Shown here: positions 5,996 through 12,738 of the stretch, in pieces | How positions within the stretch are numbered: position 1 is the stretch's first letter | How the letters are laid out: each line of letters starts with the position of its first letter | Source of the DNA: JBDSSS01 sp039928615 | GTDB taxonomy: Bacteria > Actinomycetota > Actinomycetes > Actinomycetales > Dermatophilaceae | Direction of reading: 5' to 3' | Length of the DNA stretch: 17,734 nucleotides | Assembly: GCA_039928615.1 (NCBI GenBank) | Contig: JBDSSS010000024.1 | Span: forward strand, 1 to 17,734 | The notes under the pieces: model-generated | Database searches by the model: none | Seen by the model: the letters and a program-made list of their open reading frames with translations, nothing else | Told to the model about the DNA's origin: nothing | Position numbers and translations under genes: made by a program

Positions 5996-8152
5996 ATGCA
6001 TCGTCCCTCCCCGAGCTCGACTCTCGCGAAAGGCCCAGCTCCCGGCTCACCACCGGTCGTCAGCCAGCCGTGGCTGCACGACCTCGCGATCTGCGTCGGG
6101 GGCAACGGCACGGCGCTGAGCGGCGCGGACGGCTCGATGGGAGGCGGGGCGGAGGGCTTCTTCGTCGACGACGAACGGGTCCTGTCGACCTTCGACCTGC
6201 GGCTCGGCGGTGCCCCCCTGACCGGCCTGACGCACACGAGCCGCGGCAGCGTGTCGGAGTTCCTCGGATCCGCCCGTCACCTCGGCAACCCCGGACCTGA
6301 CCCCACGGTCGAGGTGTCCCGGCGACGGGTCGTCGACGGACCGACCCTCACCGAGACCCTCGTCGTCACGTCGCGCGCGGACGAGGTGCTGGACGTCATC
6401 CTGCTCGTCACGGCCGGCGCCGACGGGGCGGACATCAGCGCGGTCAAGGCCGGGTCGCCGCCGGGCGCGGTCCTGAGCGTCTCGCTGGACGACGGCTCCG
6501 GCCCCACGGATCTCGCCTCCTGGCGTTCGAGCCGTCTCGACACGACCCTGACCGCGACGCCGGCTCCCTCCAGCAAGCAGGTGGGGCCCGACGGCGTCGA
6601 GCTGTGCTTCGACCTCGACGTGCCGCCCGGAGGCAGCCGCTCCGTCGAGCTCACGGTGCGGTCCACCCGTCTCGAGGGCTCCGCCTTCCCGGCGGACGCG
6701 GTCTCGGGCAGGGAGGTGTGGGCCGCGGACCTCGAGGTCGTGGCGGACGATCCGCGCCTCGGCCGCCTCGTGAGCCAGTCGCTCGAGGACCTGCGCGGCC
6801 TGCTGCTCAGCGACCCGGACGCCCCCGCCGACGTCTTCGCCGCCGCGGGGACCCCGTGGTACCTCACCCTCTTCGGGCGGGACTCGATCTGGGCCGCGCG
6901 GATGATGCTCCCCGTCGGCACCGAGCTCGCCGGAGGCACCCTGCGTGCCCTGGCCCGGCGCCAGGGCACCCACTTCGACCCCGCGACGGCCGAGGCGCCA
7001 GGCAAGATCCCCCACGAGCTGCGGCGAACGGCATACACCGACGAGACGAGCGGCATGTCGCTCCCGCCCGTCTACTACGGGACCATCGACGCCACGGCGC
7101 TGTGGGTCTGCCTGCTCCACGATGCCTGGCGGTGGGGCCTGCCCGAGGCCGAGGTGCGCGACCTCCTGCCGGCGCTCCGGTCGGCCGCGCGGTGGCTGCT
7201 CGAGGTCGCCGCGCCGGACGCGGACGGGTTGATCCGCTACGTCGACGAGAGCGGTCACGGACTGGTCAACCAGGGGTGGAAGGACTCGGGCGACTCGATG
7301 CGCTTCCGCGACGGGAGCGTGGCGACGGCGCCGATTGCGCTGGTCGAGGCGCAGGCGTATGCCGTCGAGGCCGCCGCGTGTGCCGCCGACCTGCTGCGCG
7401 CGGTCGGTTCGGACGGGGAGGGCAACGGTGACGACACCCTCGCCGCGACGTTGACCGCGTGGGCCGACGCGCTCCGCCTGCGGGTGGGTGAGCGCTTCTG
7501 GGTCGGTCAGGGTGCCGGCCGCTACCTCGCGATGGCGATCGACGGCCTCGGCCGTGCCGTCGACGGCGTGGGCTCCAACATGGGCCACGCCCTCGGCACC
7601 GGTGTCCTCGGCGCGGCCGACGCATCAGCGGTCGCGGCCCGCCTCGTCGGACCGGGACTGCTCGGGCCGTTCGGGATCCGCACGCTCGCCGCCGACAACG
7701 GCGGCTACAACCCGATCGGCTATCACACTGGCTCGGTGTGGGTCCACGACACGGCGATCTGCGCCCTCGGCCTGGCCCGCTCGGGGTTCGACGCCGAGGC
7801 GGGGATCGTCGCGGCCCGGCTGCTCGACGCCGGGGAGGAGTTCGGCTACCGCCTCCCCGAGCTCTTCTCCGACGTCGGGCCGCTCGGGAGACCGGCCCCC
7901 TACCCCGCGTCCTGCCGCCCCCAGGCGTGGGCGGCCGCGTCGGCGATGGCGCTGGTCTCGGTGGCGTTGGGCCTCGCGGTGGACGTGCCGGGTCGCACCG
8001 TCACCGTCAGCCCGCCGAAGGTCGCTGCGTTCGGCGGGCTGCGGGTCGGCGGCCTGCGGGTGGGCGAGGCGACCGTCACGGTCACGGTGTCCGCTGACGG
8101 CGCCGTCAGCGTCGACGGGTTACCCGAGGGCTTCACCCTGCTCGGGCGGTAG
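5996..8152 (+). CDS. Glycogen-debranching-type glycoside hydrolase (amylo-alpha-1,6-glucosidase family)
   Basis: A 718-residue protein without signal peptide, so cytoplasmic. ATG 5996 has GCAGGAG at 5984-5990. Residues about 25-235 form a beta-rich glycogen-debranching N-terminal domain (G-G-G-A-E-G-F-F-V-D-D-E-R-V-L-S near 49-64). Residues about 245-660 form an alpha/alpha-barrel glycosidase domain with G-T-P-W-Y-L-T-L-F-G-R-D-S-I-W (285-299), G-K-I-P-H-E-L-R, Y-Y-G-T-I-D-A-T, N-Q-G-W-K-D-S-G-D-S (425-434), H-T-G-S-V-W-V-H-D and Y-P-A-S-C-R-P-Q-A-W; a short beta tail follows. D296 and D430 are plausible catalytic or substrate-binding acids. It probably hydrolyses alpha-glucosidic oligosaccharides brought in by the transporter encoded just upstream; the exact substrate is unknown. 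Composition is more GC-rich than the transporter genes, and a hairpin separates them, so it may have its own promoter. Confidence 0.85.
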   Translation: MHRPSPSSTLAKGPAPGSPPVVSQPWLHDLAICVGGNGTALSGADGSMGGGAEGFFVDDERVLSTFDLRLGGAPLTGLTHTSRGSVSEFLGSARHLGNPGPDPTVEVSRRRVVDGPTLTETLVVTSRADEVLDVILLVTAGADGADISAVKAGSPPGAVLSVSLDDGSGPTDLASWRSSRLDTTLTATPAPSSKQVGPDGVELCFDLDVPPGGSRSVELTVRSTRLEGSAFPADAVSGREVWAADLEVVADDPRLGRLVSQSLEDLRGLLLSDPDAPADVFAAAGTPWYLTLFGRDSIWAARMMLPVGTELAGGTLRALARRQGTHFDPATAEAPGKIPHELRRTAYTDETSGMSLPPVYYGTIDATALWVCLLHDAWRWGLPEAEVRDLLPALRSAARWLLEVAAPDADGLIRYVDESGHGLVNQGWKDSGDSMRFRDGSVATAPIALVEAQAYAVEAAACAADLLRAVGSDGEGNGDDTLAATLTAWADALRLRVGERFWVGQGAGRYLAMAIDGLGRAVDGVGSNMGHALGTGVLGAADASAVAARLVGPGLLGPFGIRTLAADNGGYNPIGYHTGSVWVHDTAICALGLARSGFDAEAGIVAARLLDAGEEFGYRLPELFSDVGPLGRPAPYPASCRPQAWAAASAMALVSVALGLAVDVPGRTVTVSPPKVAAFGGLRVGGLRVGEATVTVTVSADGAVSVDGLPEGFTLLGR

Positions 8153-8188
8153 CCCAGCGGCCCCCCGAGGGGGGCCGCCGGGCTACCG
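8147..8188. terminator. Strong bidirectional hairpin terminator
   Basis: Left arm 8147-8166 and right arm 8169-8188 pair over 20 bp with one mismatch (A8156 opposite C8179), including a C6/G6 run at the tip. The hydrolase TAG stop (8150-8152) lies inside the stem. The convergent antitoxin-like gene ends at 8206, so the structure probably terminates transcription from both sides. Confidence 0.85.
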
Positions 8189-8205
8189 GCCTCGGGAGGG
8201 CTCCC

Positions 8206-8616
8206 TCAGGAGGGGGAGCCGGCGGGGCCCTGCTCGTCGAAGGCCGAGGTGGTGTCCGGCGGGACGGTCGAGTCGGCCGGGGTCGCCCACGGGTTGGTCT
8301 TCGGGACGTCCGTCGCGCCGGTCGCGGTCGGGCCGTCGGTCTCGGCGGCCTTCTCCGACACCTTGTCGAGGCCCTGGTCGACCTTGCTGCGGGCCTTGGT
8401 GATCGTCTCCGCGTGCTTGGGGCCGGCCTTCTCGCCGATCTTGGCCTCGGCCTTGTCGAGCATGCCGTCGACCTTGGGTCGGTTCTCCGCGGCAAAGGTC
8501 GACGCCATCCCGACGGCGGCCTTGACGACCTCGGCCACGGCGTCGCCGAGGTCCTTGGCCTTGTCCTGCAGGTGGACCTCGTCCGCCTTCTGCTTCATCT
8601 GGTCACCGAACGACAT
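8206..8616 (-). CDS. MT0933/Rv0909-type antitoxin-like protein
   Basis: A 136-residue, highly charged, helical protein. ATG 8616 has GAGGAG six nt upstream. Residues 13-90 alternate Lys/Glu/Asp/Ala (D-K-A-K-D-L-G-D-A-V near 18-27; D-K-A-E-A-K-I-G-E-K-A-G near 54-65; then H-A-E-T-I-T-K-A-R-S-K-V). This resembles the MT0933-like antitoxin family (Rv0909 of Mycobacterium tuberculosis). Residues about 92-136 are a Pro/Thr/Ser-rich disordered tail, making it longer than the roughly 60-residue antitoxin. No toxin gene is adjacent: the upstream same-strand gene is YihY. An antitoxin function is therefore unproven, and a general stress or coiled-coil role is possible. Confidence 0.72.
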   Translation of the reverse strand: MSFGDQMKQKADEVHLQDKAKDLGDAVAEVVKAAVGMASTFAAENRPKVDGMLDKAEAKIGEKAGPKHAETITKARSKVDQGLDKVSEKAAETDGPTATGATDVPKTNPWATPADSTVPPDTTSAFDEQGPAGSPS

Positions 8617-8635
8617 CTGATCTCCTCGGGTCGCT

Positions 8636-8654
8636 GGGCCGGAGCTGCCGGCCC
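8636..8654 (-). other. Small 5'-UTR hairpin before the antitoxin-like gene
   Basis: GGGCCGG (8636-8642) and CCGGCCC (8648-8654) form a 7-bp stem with a 5-nt loop about 20 nt from the ATG of the minus-strand gene, just upstream of its Shine-Dalgarno. The rest of the 107-nt gap to the YihY gene (8617-8723) shows only scattered GC-rich symmetry and no clear promoter. Confidence 0.35.
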
Positions 8655-8723
8655 GCTGTCTCACCCAGAGTCGTACCCGGGCCCCGTGGGGCGCAACCCG
8701 GGATGACCCCCATCCGACCCTGG

Positions 8724-9740
8724 TCAGGGGCCGCGGGGAGGGGCCTCCGAGCCCGGCTCGTGCTGGTCAAAGGTGACCTCGACCCGCTCGAAGCCCTTGG
8801 TGCGCTGCGCGCCGGCCTGACCGGCATACGCGCGTCGGTCGGCAGGGGTGAGCACGACGGCGTCGGTGAACGGGGTGAGCAGAGACCGGGGGTGGAGCCG
8901 CTCGACGCGCACGACGTTGATCTCCATGCACAGGACGACGACGACGGCGGTGAGGTAGAGGAAGGCGAGCAGGCCGAGCACGAGGGCGAAGACGCCGTTG
9001 GCGTCGCTCGACCCCTTGACGACCCGGGCCACGTAGACCACGCCGAAGCTCTGGAGCAGCTGCCAGCCGACCGCGGCGGCCACCGCCCCCGGCGCGACGT
9101 CACGCACCGACAGCGCGCGGGGCGTGGAGATCCGGAAGGCGAGGACGAAGACGGCGGTGTTGATGACCACCGACGCGGCGAGCACGAGCACCGTGCCCAC
9201 GAGGGGCAGCGAGCTGAGGCCGAGCGCAGAGAGCGCGGTCGTGCCGAGGACGGCGAGGCCGCCGGTGCCGAGCAGGAGCAGGCTGCGGCCACGGGCCTTG
9301 AACGGGTTGGGGCGGCGGTTGCGGGGGACCGCCCACGCGGTGTTGGTCGCGTACTGCAGCGCCTGGGCGACGCCCAGCCCGCCGTAGAGGGACACGAGGA
9401 TGCCGACGACGAGCCCGAGCACCCCGCCCCCGAGGCGCCTCGGCTCCCCGAGCTGCGTGCCGACGACGGGGAACTGGGCCAGGGCGGAGTGGATGATCTG
9501 GTCCTGCAGGTGCGGGTTGCCGGCCAGCACGAAGCCGAGGACCGTCGTCATGAGCAGCAACAGCGGGAAGAGCGAGACGAACGCGTAGTAGGTGATGAGC
9601 GCAGCCAGGTAGGGCCCGAAGTCGTCGAAGTACTTGTAGAGGACGGCGAGCGGGAAGCCCGCGGCCGGGTGCCGCTGCTGGTAGCGGTCGACGACGCCGG
9701 TCAGGCGACCCGAGCGGTCGGCGTCAGGAGGCGAGCTCAC
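8724..9740 (-). CDS. YihY/virulence factor BrkB family membrane protein
   Basis: A 338-residue integral membrane protein. The GTG at 9738-9740 was preferred over an upstream ATG at 9806 because the extension is low-complexity Pro/Arg, and TATGCT stands 6 nt before the GTG, as at the other leaderless starts here. Family landmarks: A-L-I-T-Y-Y-A-F-V-S-L-F-P-L-L-L near residue 50, G-L-G-V-A-Q-A-L-Q-Y-A-T-N-T-A-W, and a C-terminal F-L-Y-L-T-A-V-V-V-V-L-C-M-E-I-N. About six transmembrane helices are apparent, followed by a charged cytoplasmic tail. The family is widespread; its former RNase BN assignment is discredited, and the transport role remains uncertain. It may be co-transcribed with the antitoxin-like gene 107 nt downstream. 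Confidence 0.9.
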   Translation of the reverse strand: MSSPPDADRSGRLTGVVDRYQQRHPAAGFPLAVLYKYFDDFGPYLAALITYYAFVSLFPLLLLMTTVLGFVLAGNPHLQDQIIHSALAQFPVVGTQLGEPRRLGGGVLGLVVGILVSLYGGLGVAQALQYATNTAWAVPRNRRPNPFKARGRSLLLLGTGGLAVLGTTALSALGLSSLPLVGTVLVLAASVVINTAVFVLAFRISTPRALSVRDVAPGAVAAAVGWQLLQSFGVVYVARVVKGSSDANGVFALVLGLLAFLYLTAVVVVLCMEINVVRVERLHPRSLLTPFTDAVVLTPADRRAYAGQAGAQRTKGFERVEVTFDQHEPGSEAPPRGP

Positions 9741-9752
9741 GGTTGGAGCATA
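9738..9752 (-). promoter_or_regulatory. Leaderless promoter of the yihY-like gene (-10 TATGCT, 6 nt, GTG)
   Basis: On the minus strand TATGCT (9752-9747) is followed by six nt and GTG (9740-9738). It fits TANNNT, and no Shine-Dalgarno is present. Transcription would start at about the GTG. No -35 is evident. Confidence 0.6.
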
Positions 9753-9800
9753 GGTCGGACGGCTGGTGAGGGGAGCGGGAGGGAACCCGGGGCATCGGCG

Positions 9801-9837
9801 TGCCACCGGGTGGCAGCCCGTGAGCCACCACCCGGTG
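9801..9837. promoter_or_regulatory. Operator-like palindrome with an inverted second copy
   Basis: TGCCACCGGGTGGCA (9801-9815) is a perfect 7-1-7 palindrome. The 10-mer CACCGGGTGG inside it (9804-9813) recurs on the other strand at 9828-9837 (CCACCCGGTG), 24 bp away. Two related symmetric elements between divergent genes suggest a DNA-binding protein, possibly the XRE-type protein encoded downstream. GC-rich background makes chance symmetry possible. Confidence 0.4.
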
Positions 9838-9983
9838 ACCAGTCCCCCTGTCCCCGCCGGACCTGAGGCCGGATCCCCCCGGATGTCGCGCGGCCGCGGG
9901 TCCGTGGACCTGCATCCCTGCGACGACCTGAGTCACGTTAGGGCTGCTCGGCCCGCGTCGGGTCGGCTGTTGCGGGGTCCCTT

Positions 9984-10004
9984 CCGGCCCGCAACGCGGG
10001 CCGG
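9984..10004. repeat. 9-bp hairpin in the leader of the XRE-like gene
   Basis: CCGGCCCGC (9984-9992) and GCGGGCCGG (9996-10004) pair perfectly around AAC. A further CCTT (9980-9983) can pair with AAGG (10011-10014) past a bulge. It stands 37 nt before the ATG. It could be a terminator for incoming transcription, an mRNA leader structure, or an operator. Confidence 0.45.
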
Positions 10005-10041
10005 TGGTGGAAGGATGGCCGGGGGCCTAGGGAGGCGACGG

Positions 10042-11676
10042 ATGAACCGCCGGGAGTCAGGGCGACAGGGTGCGCCCACGCTGGGCGAGGAGATGCTCTG
10101 GGTGCTGTGCAACGCCCGGTTGCACGCCGTCGACCCGGCCCTGAGGTCCGGCTCCGGGTTCGCCGCCGGGGCGGGTCGCGCTGCCCCCGTGAACCGCTCG
10201 CAGATCGGCCGGTGGGAGCGGGGCGAGGTGGGCGTGACCCCCGAGCTCGTGCGCCGCTACGAGACGGTGCTCGCCCTCCCGGAGGGCCAGCTCGGGTGCC
10301 TGATGGACACCTTCGCGCGCGGCCACCACCCGGTGCGCTCGACGGCGGCGGTCAGGCTGCGCACCCCGCCCGACGTCGACGACACCCTCGAGCTGCTCGA
10401 GCGCGCCCTGTCCACCGATCGGATGACCGGCCCGCAGTGGGACCGGCTCTCGGACAACCTCGGCCGGATGCCGCACGTCCTCGTCCGTTCGGCGGACTGG
10501 GAGGCGCTCATCTCGCGCTGCCTCCACGAGCTCAACGTCAACCTCCGGCTCGAGTACGCCCAGCGCGCCGAGGCGGTGGCCCGCCTCGCGGGGCACCCCC
10601 GCAGCGGTCCCGTCGTCGCACGGATGGCTGAGGAGATGATGGGTGACCCGGCGGCCCAGTTCTGGAGCGACACGGTCAGCCTGCTCCAGTTCACCGACCA
10701 CCCCGACGCGTTCCGGGTGCTGATGACCCAGCTGCGGTCCCCGACGGGTGACGACGCCCTGCGCGCGTGCCTGCTCTCGCTGACCTCGCTCGTCCAGACC
10801 AGTGAGCTGTCCCCCGGCGCCGTCGCCGAGGCCGCCTCCCTCGCCCTCGGGCTGCTGCGGGACGAGGGCCTGCCCTACCGCGTCCACCGCGGGGCGGCCA
10901 ACCTGCTGCGCGCCGCCGGGGTGCCGCAGCCCGGACGGCTCGCCCTCGCCCTGTCGAGCCGGGACCGCGCCTTCGCCGCCTCGATCCTGCTCGAGGGACG
11001 GGCCGTCGCGCCCTCCCTCTACCGCGGCGCGCACAAGCGGATCCGCGGCCGGCTCGAGCGCCGACCCGGGTGGAGCGGCGAGCACGAACCGGTGCTCGAC
11101 GACGTCATCCGCACCGCGCTCGCCGCCACCAACGAGGAGGACCGCTCCGTCGCCCTGACGATCCTGATGATCCTCCCGCAGGGCTACGACGTGGCTCGGG
11201 AGTATGCCGTCGAGCTGGCTCGCGGGTGCGCGGCCGCCGACCAGGTCGCGGTCCAGGAGTGCCTCAGCGTCCTGTCCTGGCTCCAGGCCCCCGAGGACAC
11301 GACGCTCTTCCTCGACATGGCGACGTCGCCCGCGACCCCGCCCGACGTCGTCATGGAGCTCGGCTTCGTGCTCGGCAACGGGGCCGACCAGGCCGGGCCC
11401 GACGACGCGGTCGTCGCCCGTGTCCTCGCCCGCGTCGCCGCCCGGATCCGCGACGTCGTCAGGGGACCGGAGCGACCCGGGGTGGCCGACCAGCTCCGCG
11501 GCCTCGTCTACGTCCTCGGGATGCGAGGCCGCTTCGACCTCGTCGACGCGCTGCACGCCGACGTGTCCGCCGAGCTGGGCGAGCTGCGGGACGCGCCGAA
11601 CGCCCGCGCCGCGCGCACGAGCCTCGACTGGTGGCGCGCCCTGCCGGCGCACGTCCGGCCCGCCCGCACGCCCTAG
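10042..11676 (+). CDS. Large XRE-type helix-turn-helix protein with helical C-terminal region
   Basis: A 544-residue protein I cannot assign to a named family. ATG 10042 has AGGGAGG six nt upstream. Residues about 12-85 look like an XRE-type DNA-binding domain: V-N-R-S-Q-I-G-R-W-E-R-G-E-V-G-V-T-P-E-L (50-69) matches the recognition helix and following turn, then V-R-R-Y-E-T-V-L-A-L-P-E-G-Q-L. An Ala/Gly-rich insert of about 20 residues (29-49) separates helix 1 from the recognition segment. Residues about 110-544 are Leu/Ala-rich, predicted mostly helical, with HEAT/ARM-like periodicity (for example A-C-L-L-S-L-T-S-L and N-L-L-R-A-A-G-V-P-Q). No membrane segment or enzymatic motif was seen. 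Its TAG stop overlaps the -10 of the next gene. It may be a regulator whose helical region senses a protein or ligand. Confidence 0.85.
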   Translation: MNRRESGRQGAPTLGEEMLWVLCNARLHAVDPALRSGSGFAAGAGRAAPVNRSQIGRWERGEVGVTPELVRRYETVLALPEGQLGCLMDTFARGHHPVRSTAAVRLRTPPDVDDTLELLERALSTDRMTGPQWDRLSDNLGRMPHVLVRSADWEALISRCLHELNVNLRLEYAQRAEAVARLAGHPRSGPVVARMAEEMMGDPAAQFWSDTVSLLQFTDHPDAFRVLMTQLRSPTGDDALRACLLSLTSLVQTSELSPGAVAEAASLALGLLRDEGLPYRVHRGAANLLRAAGVPQPGRLALALSSRDRAFAASILLEGRAVAPSLYRGAHKRIRGRLERRPGWSGEHEPVLDDVIRTALAATNEEDRSVALTILMILPQGYDVAREYAVELARGCAAADQVAVQECLSVLSWLQAPEDTTLFLDMATSPATPPDVVMELGFVLGNGADQAGPDDAVVARVLARVAARIRDVVRGPERPGVADQLRGLVYVLGMRGRFDLVDALHADVSAELGELRDAPNARAARTSLDWWRALPAHVRPARTP

Positions 11677-11688
11677 ATTGGGGGCGTG
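11674..11688 (+). promoter_or_regulatory. Leaderless promoter of the inositol-monophosphatase-family gene (-10 TAGATT, 6 nt, GTG)
   Basis: TAGATT (11674-11679) ends six nt before GTG 11686. Its first three bases are the stop codon of the preceding XRE-like gene. There is no Shine-Dalgarno for the GTG. The gene may also be reached by read-through from upstream. Confidence 0.6.
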
Positions 11689-12474
11689 GACACCGACGCG
11701 GTACTGACCCTGCTCAAGGACGTGGCTGAAGAGGTCATCAACCCGCGGTTCCGCTCCCTGGCCGACGGCGAGATCCACGAGAAGAACCCCGGCGACCTCG
11801 TCACCGTCGCCGACCGCGAGGCCGAGGTGCTGATCACCGAGGCCCTCGTCCGCGCCTACCCCGACGCGGTCGTGCTCGGCGAGGAGGCCTACGCCTCCGA
11901 CAAGGCGCTGATGGGGCGTTACGTCGACGCCGACCACGCCTTCACCGTCGACCCCGTCGACGGCACGAAGAACTTCGTCCACGGCTCGCCCGACCACGCG
12001 GTCATGGTGGCGGAGACTCGTGGCGGCGCGACGGTCCGAGCCTGGATCTGGCAGCCGCAGCACGAGCTCGGCTACGTCGCGGAGAAGGGGGCCGGCGCCT
12101 ACCGCGACGGGGTCCGCCTCCACCGCGAGGTGCCCGAGGGCGACCTGCTCGTCGGCCGCACCTCCCGCCGCGACTGGATCGGGCGCTCGCTCGCCGGCCT
12201 GCCGGACATGGCCCTCACCTGGGTCTCCTGCGGCATCGACTACCCCAAGCTCGTCGAGGGCCAGACCGACTACGTCCTCTATCGCGCCGCCGCCCCATGG
12301 GACCACGCGCCGGGAGCACTGCTCGTCTCCGAGGCGGGGGGTCTCGTCGGCCAGTCCGACGGGTCGACCTACGGACCCCGCGACCAGCCGACCGGCGGGC
12401 TCGTCGCCGCCGCCAGCCCAGCGGCATACGACCGCGTCTGTCGCGCCCTCGCCGACGGCGGCCCCCCGCGCTGA
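11686..12474 (+). CDS. hisN: Inositol monophosphatase family phosphatase (histidinol-phosphatase-like)
   Basis: A 262-residue Mg-dependent, Li-sensitive-type phosphatase of the cytoplasm. Metal and catalytic motifs are complete: G-D-L-V-T-V-A-D-R-E-A-E with D43, G-E-E-A with E66/E67, D-P-V-D-G-T-K-N-F (89-97), and P-W-D-H-A-P-G-A (204-211) with D206. This layout, including W-D-H-A-P-G and the short length, is what I expect of actinobacterial HisN, the histidinol-phosphatase of histidine synthesis, but inositol-1-phosphate or other small phosphomonoesters are alternatives. No other his gene is nearby, which is common for hisN. GTG 11686 is chosen for its leaderless promoter and family-like N-terminus. 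The family is certain; the symbol is a preference. Confidence 0.85.
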   Translation: MDTDAVLTLLKDVAEEVINPRFRSLADGEIHEKNPGDLVTVADREAEVLITEALVRAYPDAVVLGEEAYASDKALMGRYVDADHAFTVDPVDGTKNFVHGSPDHAVMVAETRGGATVRAWIWQPQHELGYVAEKGAGAYRDGVRLHREVPEGDLLVGRTSRRDWIGRSLAGLPDMALTWVSCGIDYPKLVEGQTDYVLYRAAAPWDHAPGALLVSEAGGLVGQSDGSTYGPRDQPTGGLVAAASPAAYDRVCRALADGGPPR

Positions 12475-12484
12475 GCGGACGACC

Positions 12485-12513
12485 GGTTGCGACGTCGCCG
12501 GATCGGATACGTT
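12485..12513 (+). promoter_or_regulatory. Possible promoter of the PRC-barrel operon
   Basis: Two overlapping readings are possible. GGTT (12485-12488), 16 nt, GGATAC (12505-12510) resembles the sigma-B/F stress-factor pattern of actinobacteria (GGTT or GTTT, about 15-16 nt, GGGTA[C/T]) with one mismatch. TTGCGA (12487-12492) with TACGTT (12508-12513) is a housekeeping reading with a short 15-nt spacer. Neither is strong. Confidence 0.35.
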
Positions 12514-12585
12514 GAGGACGCAGACGATCCGTCGGGGAAGCGGTCCCGAGGACGTTCACCGGGGTAACGCCAGAAGAGGTGCGGC

Positions 12586-12738
12586 ATGGAGTGGTGGGGC
12601 TGGTTGATCGTCGCGGTGGTCGTCATCGCACTGCTCGTCGGGGCGGTGCTCGCCATCCAGGCCCGGCGCCGTCGGGGCGGGGTCATCGTCGACCGGGGCG
12701 GCAAGTCCTCCGGCGGCCGTCGCGGAGGCTCGTCATGA
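12586..12738 (+). CDS. Small single-pass membrane protein, 50 residues
   Basis: ATG 12586 to TGA 12736-12738, with an AAGAGG ribosome-binding site about 7 nt upstream. The product starts M-E-W-W-G-W, has one hydrophobic helix (about 7-24, L-I-V-A-V-V-V-I-A-L-L-V-G-A-V-L), then Q-A-R-R-R-R-G-G and a basic, Gly/Ser-rich tail. The positive cluster after the helix predicts an N-out, C-in topology. The stop overlaps the next ATG (ATGA), coupling it to the PRC-barrel genes. The coding bias, ribosome-binding site and coupling support a real gene; I do not recognise a family. It may anchor or partner the PRC-barrel proteins. Confidence 0.75.
   Translation: MEWWGWLIVAVVVIALLVGAVLAIQARRRRGGVIVDRGGKSSGGRRGGSS

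Larger units (their letters stand above)
9741..10041. other. Divergent intergenic region between yihY-like and XRE-like genes
   Basis: About 300 nt without a credible gene. It contains the -10 of the minus-strand YihY gene at one end, a palindromic pair at 9801-9837, a 9-bp hairpin at 9984-10004 and AGGGAGG (10029-10035) at the XRE-gene end. An open frame crosses it in phase with the XRE gene, but its product is low-complexity Arg/Gly/Pro and no start within it has a better ribosome-binding site than ATG 10042. No clear -35/-10 for the XRE gene was found. Confidence 0.6.

Noticed and set aside
8206..9740. A toxin-antitoxin pair formed by the MT0933-type protein and its upstream neighbour
   Set aside because: The neighbour is a polytopic YihY/BrkB membrane protein, which is not a known toxin of this system, and the genes are 107 nt apart with separate start signals.
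9766..10041. N-terminal extension of the XRE-like protein
   Set aside because: Residues are Arg/Gly/Pro-rich low complexity and the region contains hairpins and palindromes; AGGGAGG before ATG 10042 is the better start signal.
10057..12306. A 749-codon open frame on the minus strand opposite the XRE-like and hisN-like genes
   Set aside because: High GC removes stop codons in antisense frames; the product is Gly/Arg/Val/Asp-rich without recognisable domains and lies opposite two genes with clear motifs.
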